From an uncultured Bacteroidota bacterium (lineage in GTDB: Bacteria > Bacteroidota > Bacteroidia > Chitinophagales > Chitinophagaceae): a stretch of DNA of 16,526 nt. A program made the position numbers and the translations under genes. The notes beneath the pieces were generated by a model. That model worked only from the letters and a program-made list of their open reading frames with translations. It was not told where the DNA came from and made no database searches. Shown here piece by piece: positions 6,859 through 13,161 of this stretch (position 1 is the first letter of the stretch; each line of letters opens with the position of its first letter). Where the stretch lies: the NCBI GenBank assembly GCA_903933995.1, contig CAIZMD010000741.1:1-16526 (forward strand), read 5' to 3'.

Positions 6859-7338
6859 ATGGCTACTCAAGGTAATACTGCATTAAGCAAAGGCATCCCT
6901 GTTATCAAGGATGCCTTTGTTGTTATAGTGAAAACAGAATGGAATGCCGCCATCATTAACAAATTAGAAGCGGGGGTAAAAAGGGTATTAAAAGCGCAAG
7001 GTGTTGCTTGCAAAACACTCACTGTGCCAGGTGCATTTGAGATTCCATTTGCTGTTAAGAATCACTACGCTTATAGCAAAACCCCACCCGATGCCTATAT
7101 TACATTGGGTACGGTGATCCGTGGTGACACACCTCATTTTGACTATGTGTGTAAAGCGGTTACCGATGGTGTTTTGCAGCTCAACCTCAGTTTGGATGTA
7201 CCTGTCATTTTTGGTGTACTGACTTTGGAAAATGAGCAACAAGCATTAGAACGTGTAGGTGGCAAACACGGTCACAAGGGTGAGGAAGCGGCCGTTACCG
7301 CTATTAAAATGATTGCTTTGAATAGAAAATTGAAATAA
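6859..7338 (+). CDS. ribH: 6,7-dimethyl-8-ribityllumazine synthase
   Basis: Condenses 5-amino-6-ribitylaminouracil with 3,4-dihydroxy-2-butanone 4-phosphate, the penultimate step of riboflavin synthesis; it usually assembles as a pentamer or 60-mer capsid. The 159 residues have the normal length and motifs: KTEWNAAI (25-32, substrate-binding Trp), VPGAFEIPFAVK (56-67), LGTVIRGDTPHFDYVC (83-98) with catalytic His93, PVIFGVLTLENEQQALER (115-132) with the phosphate-binding arginine at 132, and GGKHGHKGEEAA near 134-145. ATG 6859 lies 6 bp after the TPR gene stop. No other riboflavin gene is in the window, so ribH is dispersed from the pathway here, and I see no FMN riboswitch before it. Confidence 0.97.
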   Translation: MATQGNTALSKGIPVIKDAFVVIVKTEWNAAIINKLEAGVKRVLKAQGVACKTLTVPGAFEIPFAVKNHYAYSKTPPDAYITLGTVIRGDTPHFDYVCKAVTDGVLQLNLSLDVPVIFGVLTLENEQQALERVGGKHGHKGEEAAVTAIKMIALNRKLK

Positions 7339-7350
7339 ACCTTTACGGTT

Positions 7351-8070
7351 ATGAAAGTGCAAATCTTTGTTCCTTGTTTTGTTGACCAGATCTACCCTAC
7401 TGTAGCTTTTAATATGGTAAAAGTATTGGAGAAAGCAGGTTGCGAAGTCATCTATAATGCCCAACAAACCTGTTGTGGTCAACCAGCTTTTAATGCAGGG
7501 TTCTGGGGTGAATCCAAAGAAGTTTGCACCAAATTCTTAAACGATTTTGAAGGCGCGGAATATATTGTTGCGCCCTCTGCATCTTGCGTGGGTTTTGTAC
7601 GTAATGAATACGCCAAACTCTTTGAAAATTCGGCACATTTACAACAGGCTCAAAAAATCAAATCTAGGATATTTGAACTCTCTGAATTCTTGATTGATAT
7701 TCTACAAATAGATGATTTAGGCGCCAAGTTTGAGGGCAAAGCTACTTACCACGATAGTTGTGCTGCCTTACGTGAATGTAAGATCAAACAAGGTCCTAGA
7801 CAGTTATTGAGCAAGGTAGCTGGACTAGAATTGGTGGAGATGAATGATGTAGAAACCTGCTGTGGTTTTGGTGGTACTTTTGCCGTAAAATTTGAACCTA
7901 TTAGCATTGCCATGGGGGAACAAAAAATTACCAATGCTGGTGAAACCGGCGCTGACTATTTGATTAGTACTGACATGAGTTGTCTCATGCATATCAATGG
8001 TTGTTTACAAAACCATGGCTCCAATATGCAGACCCTGCACTTAGCCGATGTGTTGGCTAGTGGGTACTAA
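7351..8070 (+). CDS. LutA/YkgE-like CCG-domain Fe-S protein
   Basis: A cysteine-rich soluble protein of 239 residues with two CCG domains, as in LutA/YkgE, GlpC and heterodisulfide reductase HdrB. The Cys sets are VPCFVDQ (Cys9), TCCGQPAFNAG (Cys41/42), SASCVG (Cys79) for the first half and YHDSCAALRE (Cys137), TCCGFGGTFAVK (Cys170/171), DMSCLMH (Cys211) for the second. In the family these bind an unusual Fe-S cluster that takes part in electron transfer during L-lactate oxidation by LutABC. No LutB or LutC partner is adjacent, so the lactate role is inference; the partners may be elsewhere or the substrate may differ. The gene begins 12 bp after ribH, suggesting co-transcription. The opening MKVQIFVPCFVDQIYP is typical of LutA and supports ATG 7351. 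Confidence 0.9.
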   Translation: MKVQIFVPCFVDQIYPTVAFNMVKVLEKAGCEVIYNAQQTCCGQPAFNAGFWGESKEVCTKFLNDFEGAEYIVAPSASCVGFVRNEYAKLFENSAHLQQAQKIKSRIFELSEFLIDILQIDDLGAKFEGKATYHDSCAALRECKIKQGPRQLLSKVAGLELVEMNDVETCCGFGGTFAVKFEPISIAMGEQKITNAGETGADYLISTDMSCLMHINGCLQNHGSNMQTLHLADVLASGY

Positions 8071-8091
8071 CAACTTTTTAGGTATTGCGTT

Positions 8092-8110
8092 GTTCTTCTA
8101 AGAACTTTTG
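8092..8110 (+). promoter_or_regulatory. Possible promoter and small inverted repeat before the EVE gene
   Basis: GTTCTT-CT-AAGAAC (8092-8105) is a 6+6 inverted repeat too tight to form a stable hairpin, so a protein-binding site is more likely than a terminator. It overlaps AACTTTTG (8103-8110), one base off the TAnnTTTG -7 consensus and 10 nt before ATG 8121. The 50-bp gap after the LutA-like gene leaves room for a separate promoter. All of this is weak. Confidence 0.25.
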
Positions 8111-8120
8111 AATCTTTTAT

Positions 8121-8531
8121 ATGAACTATTGGTTAATCAAATCAGAACCTTTCAAGTATAGTTGGGAACAGTTTGAACAAGAAGGCCTGACCATGTGGGA
8201 TGGAGTGCGCAATTATGGAGCACGCAATAACCTCCGCTCCATGAAAAAAGGCGACCTGGCTTTTTGGTACCATAGCAACGAGGGAATGGAAATTGTAGGC
8301 ATTGCCAAAGTGGTCAAAGAAGCTTATCAAGACCCTACTACAGATAATCCAGCTTGGTTGGTAGTAGATTTTAAGCCTCATAAAATACTCAAGGTTCCAG
8401 TCTCTTTACAAGTGCTCAAACAAGACCCCAGACTCACCAATATGGATTTGATTCGTTTGGGTAGACTATCTGTTCAAACCGTGAAGCCGGAAGAATGGGA
8501 TATTGTAATGCAATACGCTAAGACCAAATAA
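8121..8531 (+). CDS. EVE-domain protein (modified-nucleobase binding family)
   Basis: A 136-residue stand-alone EVE domain, a PUA-like beta-barrel that in related proteins binds modified bases such as 5-methylcytosine derivatives in DNA or modified RNA. The family pattern is clear: MNYWLIKSEPFKYSWEQF (1-18), MWDGVRNYGARNNLRSMKKGD (25-45), AFWYHSNEGMEIVGIAKV (47-64), the YQDPTTDNPAW segment (69-79), and VPVSLQVLKQDPRLTNMDLIRLGRLSVQTV through 121. It is cytoplasmic, with no restriction or methylation genes nearby to link it to defence, so a housekeeping RNA or protein role like that of other solitary bacterial EVE proteins is more likely. ATG 8121 matches the conserved N-terminus. Confidence 0.95.
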   Translation: MNYWLIKSEPFKYSWEQFEQEGLTMWDGVRNYGARNNLRSMKKGDLAFWYHSNEGMEIVGIAKVVKEAYQDPTTDNPAWLVVDFKPHKILKVPVSLQVLKQDPRLTNMDLIRLGRLSVQTVKPEEWDIVMQYAKTK

Positions 8532-8533
8532 CA

Positions 8534-8581
8534 ACTGTTAAAGCTGAATCAGGTTTACTTTCTTGGGTTCCTATTAACAGT
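8534..8581. repeat. Spaced 8-bp inverted repeat ACTGTTAA / TTAACAGT
   Basis: Perfect 8-bp arms at 8534-8541 and 8574-8581, 32 bp apart, fill most of the gap between the EVE gene and the secreted ChaN/Ere-like gene. There is no U-tract after the right arm, so an intrinsic terminator is unlikely. A pair of operator half-sites is possible, because a weak TATTCTTG (8590-8597) promoter-like element follows. Chance cannot be excluded in A+T-rich DNA. Confidence 0.3.
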
Positions 8582-8612
8582 AAAGACAGTATTCTTGCAA
8601 AAAATATCGCGC

Positions 8613-9929
8613 ATGCGCAAATGCTTTTTCTTTTGTTTGTTATTAGGATTTTTACCCGGGTTTACAAAAGCCCAGTGGAGTGAAAACTACAATTACCTCA
8701 AAGATTATGTGCAAGCGCAAAAAGGCATGGCATTGGATTCAAGCCAATACCTTTCAATCTATCACAACCAAGAACTACACTATCTCTATCCTATTTATAA
8801 ATCATTTAAACAGGAACCCTGGCTCATCAAAACCAGTGGCAGGGCCGAATATTATGCCGATTTAAAACAGTCCTTGGCTTTTATTGGAGACTATGCAGGT
8901 GTGCAGGAATTAGAAAAAATAGAACTGTTTTCTCCTTATACGGATTCTCTGCAAAAAGCCATTAACAAACAGGGGAATCCCTTTGCTGGTGCCAGTTTCA
9001 AAGATGCCAAAACCTATATTTTAGAAAAAACCAGGAATAGTCAGGTAGTCATGATCAATGAAGCCCATGAGAAACCGCAGCATCGGGTCTTTACAGCCTC
9101 ACTATTGGAAGATCTTTATATACAAGGGTTTCGCTACTTAGCCATGGAAACCCTGAGCCCCTTCCCTAATGCATCGCTCAGACAAGTGAATATGCTTACT
9201 GGGCATTATACCTGTGAACCCTTGGCCGGTGAATTGGTACGCAAGGCTTTGGAACTAGGCTATACCTTGGTGGCATATGAAGACAGTAGTGCTACCCATA
9301 CCGTTAACCAACGGGAATATACGCAAGCACAAAAGATCTTTCAGATTCTTGAAAAGGAACCCAAGGCAAAAATCTTGGTTCACGCGGGTCAGGGTCATGT
9401 AGAAGAAGGTGCTGGAAGCGATGGTCGGATTCCTATGGCTGCTTATTTTAAAATCATATCCAATATTGATCCCTTGACCATTGATCAAACGGGTATGACC
9501 GAGGGTAGCAATGGTTTGTATGGAGCGCTTTGGTACCAACAATACGCTCCCAAACTGGGTTTTGACACACCCATGGTGCCCTATCTTGCTGGAAAATCAG
9601 TTGACTTATTTCAGTATCATTTGTTTGATATCTATGTCTACCATCCTCCTACCAAGTTCAAAAATGGCAGACCCTTGTTTAGTACCATGAATGGATGGAA
9701 AAAAGAAACGGCTGTGCAACCCATTTTCCGTGACCTGTTTTTTGTACAGGCATTTTATGAGAAAGAGTACAATGAAAAACGCGTAGGCATGCTGGTACCA
9801 GCGGATCAAACCTATGCCACATCGCCCGATGGCTATTATTATCTTTATCTTCAAAAAGGCCGTTATCAAGTGGTTTATAGAGACAAACAGTATAAAATCT
9901 TAGGCAGCAAAGTGCTGCTAGTGCTTTAG
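8613..9929 (+). CDS. Secreted protein resembling the ChaN/TIKI/erythromycin-esterase superfamily
   Basis: A 438-residue exported protein. ATG 8613 gives a clean signal peptide (MRKCFFFCLLLGFLPGFTKA, cleavage near residue 20); an in-frame TTG at 8595 would add six poorly placed residues. After a helical region (about 25-140), a ChaN/TIKI/Ere-like core appears: VVMINEAHEKPQHR (145-158), an EAH motif like the GEaTH of that superfamily with Glu150, His152 and His157; YLAMETLSPF (175-184) with Glu179; LVAYEDSSATH; ILVHAGQGHVEEG (254-266) with His257 and His262; and GRIPMAAYFK. These are where such enzymes place metal or esterase residues. The tail from about 300 onward is unrecognised. It may be a periplasmic metallohydrolase or a haem/iron-binding protein; substrate unknown. 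It stands between EVE and ychF with no functional link. Confidence 0.75.
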   Translation: MRKCFFFCLLLGFLPGFTKAQWSENYNYLKDYVQAQKGMALDSSQYLSIYHNQELHYLYPIYKSFKQEPWLIKTSGRAEYYADLKQSLAFIGDYAGVQELEKIELFSPYTDSLQKAINKQGNPFAGASFKDAKTYILEKTRNSQVVMINEAHEKPQHRVFTASLLEDLYIQGFRYLAMETLSPFPNASLRQVNMLTGHYTCEPLAGELVRKALELGYTLVAYEDSSATHTVNQREYTQAQKIFQILEKEPKAKILVHAGQGHVEEGAGSDGRIPMAAYFKIISNIDPLTIDQTGMTEGSNGLYGALWYQQYAPKLGFDTPMVPYLAGKSVDLFQYHLFDIYVYHPPTKFKNGRPLFSTMNGWKKETAVQPIFRDLFFVQAFYEKEYNEKRVGMLVPADQTYATSPDGYYYLYLQKGRYQVVYRDKQYKILGSKVLLVL

Positions 9930-9976
9930 AATTGGGTCAAAGCCGTTTTTTAAACCCATTAAAGCGCAAATCAAAC

Positions 9977-9985
9977 TATATTTGC
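9977..9985 (+). promoter_or_regulatory. Predicted -7 promoter element of ychF
   Basis: TATATTTGC is an exact TAnnTTTG match, identical over nine bases to the element before pdhA, and ends 17 nt before ATG 10003. It implies a very short leader of about 12-14 nt. An in-frame TTG at 9982 is inside the element and is not a start. The -33 region shows only a T-run (9946-9951), not TTTG. Confidence 0.7.
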
Positions 9986-10002
9986 CGCTCAAAATTTTGT
10001 AC

Positions 10003-11106
10003 ATGGCTTTACAAGCAGGAATTGTGGGTTTACCCAATGTTGGAAAATCAACCTTATTTAACGCGGTTAGTATTAGTGCCAAAGCACAGGCTAGCAATTA
10101 TCGTTTTTGCACCATTGAACCCAATGTGGGTTTGGTAGACGTTCCAGATGAGCGTATGGCCAAGCTGGCTGAATTGGTGCAACCCAATAGAACCGTTCCT
10201 ACTCAGTTAGAAATTGTAGACATTGCGGGTTTGGTAAAAGGTGCTAGTAAGGGTGAAGGTTTGGGTAATAAATTCCTGGCTAATATTCGTGAAGTAGACG
10301 CCATTATTCACGTGATTCGTTGTTTTGAAGACGAGAATGTACTTAGAGAAGAAGGTGCTATTAACCCCATCAGCGATAAAGAAATCATTGAAACCGAATT
10401 GCAGTTAAAAGACTTGGATTCAGTTGAACGCAAATGGTCAAAAGTAGAAAAAATGGCCCGTGTGGGTACGGATACCAAGGCCAAGGCTGAATTTGACATC
10501 CTAAACCGTTGCAAAGAGCATTTGGAAAAAGGAAAGAGCATTCATTCTTTGGGTTTGGATAAAGAAGAAAAATACGCCATTGCCGATTTGTTCTTACTGA
10601 CTGATAAACCCGTTTTGTATGTGGCCAATGTAGACGAAGCCAGCATGCATACTGGGAATAAATTTTCAGAGATGCTCAAAGAAGCCGTGACCAAGGAAGG
10701 CGCGGAACTGATTGTGATGTGCAATAATATTGAAGCCCAGATAGCAGAAATGGAAGCCGAAGAAGACAAGCAAATGTTTATGGAAGAGTACAAAATGACC
10801 GAACCTGCTTTAAACCGCTTAATTCGCACTACTTATAAGCTCCTAAACCTTGATACCTATTTCACTGCCGGTGTGCAGGAAGTACGTGCTTGGACCATTC
10901 ACAAGGGTTGGAAAGCCCCTCAGGCTGCTAGCGTTATCCATACCGATTTTGAAAAAGGCTTTATTAAGGCAGAAGTGATTGCTTATGAAGACTTTGTAAA
11001 ATATGGTAGTGAAGCTGCTTGCCGTGAAAATGGCAGGTTACGCATTGAAGGCAAGGAATACCTAGTAAAAGATGGTGACGTGATGCATTTCCGTTTCAAC
11101 GTATAA
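10003..11106 (+). CDS. ychF: Redox-responsive ribosome-associated ATPase YchF/OLA1
   Basis: An Obg-family P-loop protein that binds ribosomes and hydrolyses ATP rather than GTP; in E. coli it affects translation and the oxidative stress response. From ATG 10003 it has 367 residues, the usual length. Motifs are Walker A GLPNVGKS (9-16), the NYRFCTIEPNVG switch region (32-43), DIAGLVKGASKGEGLGNKF (73-91), the NVDE in place of NKxD (209-212) that explains ATP preference, a coiled alpha-helical insert (about 125-200), and a C-terminal TGS domain from YFTAGVQEVRAWTIHKGW to the end (HTDFEKGFIKAEVI, DGDVMHFRFNV). ATG 10003 is chosen because the family starts just before GIVGLPNVGKS and the longer TTG start lies in the promoter. 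It forms a single-gene unit ending in a hairpin terminator. Confidence 0.97.
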   Translation: MALQAGIVGLPNVGKSTLFNAVSISAKAQASNYRFCTIEPNVGLVDVPDERMAKLAELVQPNRTVPTQLEIVDIAGLVKGASKGEGLGNKFLANIREVDAIIHVIRCFEDENVLREEGAINPISDKEIIETELQLKDLDSVERKWSKVEKMARVGTDTKAKAEFDILNRCKEHLEKGKSIHSLGLDKEEKYAIADLFLLTDKPVLYVANVDEASMHTGNKFSEMLKEAVTKEGAELIVMCNNIEAQIAEMEAEEDKQMFMEEYKMTEPALNRLIRTTYKLLNLDTYFTAGVQEVRAWTIHKGWKAPQAASVIHTDFEKGFIKAEVIAYEDFVKYGSEAACRENGRLRIEGKEYLVKDGDVMHFRFNV

Positions 11107-11128
11107 TAGTTCACATCATTTGAATAAA

Positions 11129-11158
11129 AAGGAAGTATCAGTTGGTACTTCCTTTTTT
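11129..11158 (+). terminator. Intrinsic terminator of ychF
   Basis: A perfect 9-bp stem, AAGGAAGTA (11129-11137) and TACTTCCTT (11146-11154), has an 8-nt loop TCAGTTGG and runs straight into a T-tract (11153-11158). It starts 22 bp after the ychF stop. The loop TTGG lies where a -33 element for the next gene would be (about 21 bp before its -7 element), so terminator and promoter may share bases. Confidence 0.9.
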
Positions 11159-11166
11159 CATTTGAC

Positions 11167-11174
11167 TATCTTTG
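11167..11174 (+). promoter_or_regulatory. Predicted -7 promoter element of the FAD oxidoreductase gene
   Basis: TATCTTTG matches TAnnTTTG exactly and ends only 4 nt (GGTC) before ATG 11179. Transcription would start at or beside the start codon, so the mRNA is predicted to be leaderless or nearly so. The spacing is the same as for the GlmU-like gene. TTG at 11142-11144 is a possible -33 element. Confidence 0.55.
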
Positions 11175-11178
11175 GGTC

Positions 11179-12318
11179 ATGAGCAATCTATCGGTTTGGG
11201 AAAAAGAGAGTTTTTATTCTACCCAGGACGTTATCCTAGTTGGTGGAGGATTGATGGGTTTGTGGACGGCTTATGAACTAAAGAAGAAGAACCCCTATCT
11301 GAAAATTACCATCCTAGAAAGGAATACCATTCCATTGGGAGCTTCTACTCGTAATGCGGGTTTTGCTTGCTTTGGTAGCCCTACAGAAATCATACATGAT
11401 ATTGAACAGATGGGTTTAGATACCACCCTAGAAGTGGTTAAAATGCGTTACTTGGGTATTGAAAAAATCAAGGGGCATTTTGGGATGGCGCAGATGGAAT
11501 TTGATCCCTGTGGTGGCTATGAATGCATCAACAAAGACTATGCGCATTTTGACCAATTGGATGAAAAATTAGCCGAGCTCAATGAACATTTAAAAGACCT
11601 TACAGATCAGGATCAAACCTTTGTAAGACGTGACGCAGCCATTGCTGAAAAAGGCATGATGGGTTTTGACGCCATGGTAGAAAATAGTTTGGAAGGCAGT
11701 TTGCATTCTGGCAAATTAGTGAGTGCACTGATTCAAAAAGTACAGGCCGCCGGGGTCTCTATTTTGAATGGTATGGAAGTAGTGTATTGGGAGAAAAAAC
11801 CACAAGGCATTATCCTTCATACTTCTCAACAAATTCTCTTTACCTGTAACCAAGTTTTGTTTTGTACCAATGCTTATGGTAATACGTTATTTCCTGATTT
11901 AAATATTACTCCTGCAAGGGGTCAGGTGATTGTTACCTCTCCTATTGAAGGATTAAAACTCAATGGTACTTTTCATTTTGATGAAGGATTTTATTATTGG
12001 CGCAACCTTGGTAATAGAATCTTATTGGGTGGTGCTCGCAATGCAGATTTTGAAACAGAACAGACCACAGAAACGGCTGTTACAGATTTAATTAAAAACA
12101 AACTAACAGGGTTTTTAAAAGATCATATTCATCCTTCCTATCAATATACCATTGAAGACCATTGGAGCGGCATCATGGGCTTTACAGAAAACAAGAAACC
12201 CTTACTTAGTCAAGTAAGTGACAACGTATTTGTAGCTATTGCCTGCAACGGTATGGGCGTGGCACTCACCCCTATTATGGGTGAAAAAGCAGCTGAGTTA
12301 ATGTTGCTTTATTTTTAA
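11179..12318 (+). CDS. DAO-family FAD-dependent oxidoreductase
   Basis: A soluble 379-residue flavoenzyme of the D-amino-acid-oxidase/sarcosine-oxidase type. The N-terminal dinucleotide fold is VILVGGGLMGLWTAYELKKKNP (18-39) with the acidic residue that binds the FAD ribose in ILERN (45-49), then GASTRNAGFACFGSP (54-68), typical of the family's second FAD contact. A mid-region LVSALIQKVQAAGVSILNGMEVV precedes FCTNAYGNTLFPDLNITPARGQVIVTSP, a characteristic DAO motif. Near the C-terminus, WSGIMGFTENKKPLLSQVSDNVFVAIACNGMGVALTPIMGEKAAEL closes the FAD site. The substrate (a D- or N-methyl amino acid, glycine, or another amine) cannot be read from sequence, and no neighbouring gene points to one. 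It has its own promoter and no clear terminator, so transcription may continue 45 bp into the cyclotransferase gene. Confidence 0.88.
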   Translation: MSNLSVWEKESFYSTQDVILVGGGLMGLWTAYELKKKNPYLKITILERNTIPLGASTRNAGFACFGSPTEIIHDIEQMGLDTTLEVVKMRYLGIEKIKGHFGMAQMEFDPCGGYECINKDYAHFDQLDEKLAELNEHLKDLTDQDQTFVRRDAAIAEKGMMGFDAMVENSLEGSLHSGKLVSALIQKVQAAGVSILNGMEVVYWEKKPQGIILHTSQQILFTCNQVLFCTNAYGNTLFPDLNITPARGQVIVTSPIEGLKLNGTFHFDEGFYYWRNLGNRILLGGARNADFETEQTTETAVTDLIKNKLTGFLKDHIHPSYQYTIEDHWSGIMGFTENKKPLLSQVSDNVFVAIACNGMGVALTPIMGEKAAELMLLYF

Positions 12319-12363
12319 CTATTTCCAATAAGGAACTTTCCTATTTTTAAGCAATCAAATTCT

Positions 12364-13161
12364 ATGAAGCAATATTTTTCCCTCTTGGTGTTGGCCCTTG
12401 GTTTGGCTGCTTGTAATAATGACAATAACAATTCTGACAATAACAATAGTTCTGCTGCAATTCCTGCACCAGCAACACTAAATTATACCGTTCTAAATGT
12501 ATACCCACATGATACCAGTTCTTTTACTGAAGGACTTTTAGTACATGAAGGAACATTTTTAGAAAGCACGGGCAATAAGGGCCGTAGCAAACTTTTGCAA
12601 GTAGATATTAAAACGGGAAAGATTAAAAAAAGTATCAAATTGGCTGATGACTTTTTTGGAGAAGGGATCACCGTTTTAAACGGTAAAATCTACCAACTTA
12701 CTTATCAGGAACATAAGGTTTTTGTGTATGATTTGAATTTTAAAAAATTGCCTCAAGAATTTGAATGGCCCTATGAAGGTTGGGGTATGACCACAGATGG
12801 TAAGTCTTTGATTCTTGGTACTGGTGGTAGCAATCTTTATTTTGTGAATCCTGAAACCTTTAAAATTGAACGCACATTGGGTGTGAGCAATAACAATGGT
12901 TATGTATCAAATATCAACGAATTGGAATGGGTAGACGGTGCTATTTATGCTAATGTGTGGCAAACCAATGAGATAGTCAAAATCAATCCCCAAACGGGTT
13001 TAGTAGAAGCCAAGGCAGACTTTACAGATATCTTAAAGAAAAGCAATGTACCAGATAGTACGGCCGAAGTTTTAAATGGAATAGCTTATAATGCTAGCAC
13101 CAAGACATTCTATGTAACGGGAAAATGGTGGCCTGCTATGTTTGAAATCAGGTTTAACTAA
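12364..13161 (+). CDS. Glutaminyl-peptide cyclotransferase, lipoprotein (plant/bacterial beta-propeller type)
   Basis: Converts N-terminal glutamine of peptides or proteins to pyroglutamate with loss of ammonia. The 265 residues start with a lipoprotein signal, LALGLAAC (lipobox LAAC, lipidated Cys17), so the enzyme is membrane-anchored outside the cytoplasm. An Asn/Asp/Ser spacer (18-30) is followed by the beta-propeller domain with the family's signatures: FTEGLLVHEGTFLESTGNKGRSKL, DDFFGEGITVLNGKIYQLTY, WPYEGWGMTTDGKSLILGTGG, INELEWVDGAIYANVWQTNEIVKINP and LNGIAYNASTKTFYVTGKWWPAMFEI at the end. This is the papaya-type (Glu_cyclase_2) fold, unrelated to animal QC. ATG 12364 directly precedes a normal signal sequence. 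A weak TATTTTTA (12342-12349) may be its promoter. Its stop codon overlaps that of the convergent methyltransferase gene by 4 bp. Confidence 0.93.
   Translation: MKQYFSLLVLALGLAACNNDNNNSDNNNSSAAIPAPATLNYTVLNVYPHDTSSFTEGLLVHEGTFLESTGNKGRSKLLQVDIKTGKIKKSIKLADDFFGEGITVLNGKIYQLTYQEHKVFVYDLNFKKLPQEFEWPYEGWGMTTDGKSLILGTGGSNLYFVNPETFKIERTLGVSNNNGYVSNINELEWVDGAIYANVWQTNEIVKINPQTGLVEAKADFTDILKKSNVPDSTAEVLNGIAYNASTKTFYVTGKWWPAMFEIRFN
12421..12447 (+). repeat. Short tandem repeat encoding the Asn-rich spacer
   Basis: GACAATAACAAT occurs at 12421-12432 and again at 12436-12447, separated by TCT, giving a 15-bp period. It encodes DNNN-S-DNNN just after the lipidated cysteine of the cyclotransferase. Because the period is a multiple of three, copy-number change would alter spacer length without a frameshift. 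Confidence 0.8.

Noticed and set aside
8121..8531. EVE protein as part of a defence system
   Set aside because: No restriction, methylation, nuclease or toxin genes are nearby; flanking genes are metabolic or secreted, so a solitary housekeeping EVE protein is the simpler reading.
9904..9918. Hairpin GCAGCA-AAG-TGCTGC as a terminator of the ChaN/Ere-like gene
   Set aside because: It lies inside the coding end, before the stop, with a 3-nt loop and no T-tract after it.
9982..10002. In-frame TTG start that would extend ychF by seven residues
   Set aside because: It lies inside the -7 element; YchF proteins start a few residues before the P-loop, as with ATG 10003.
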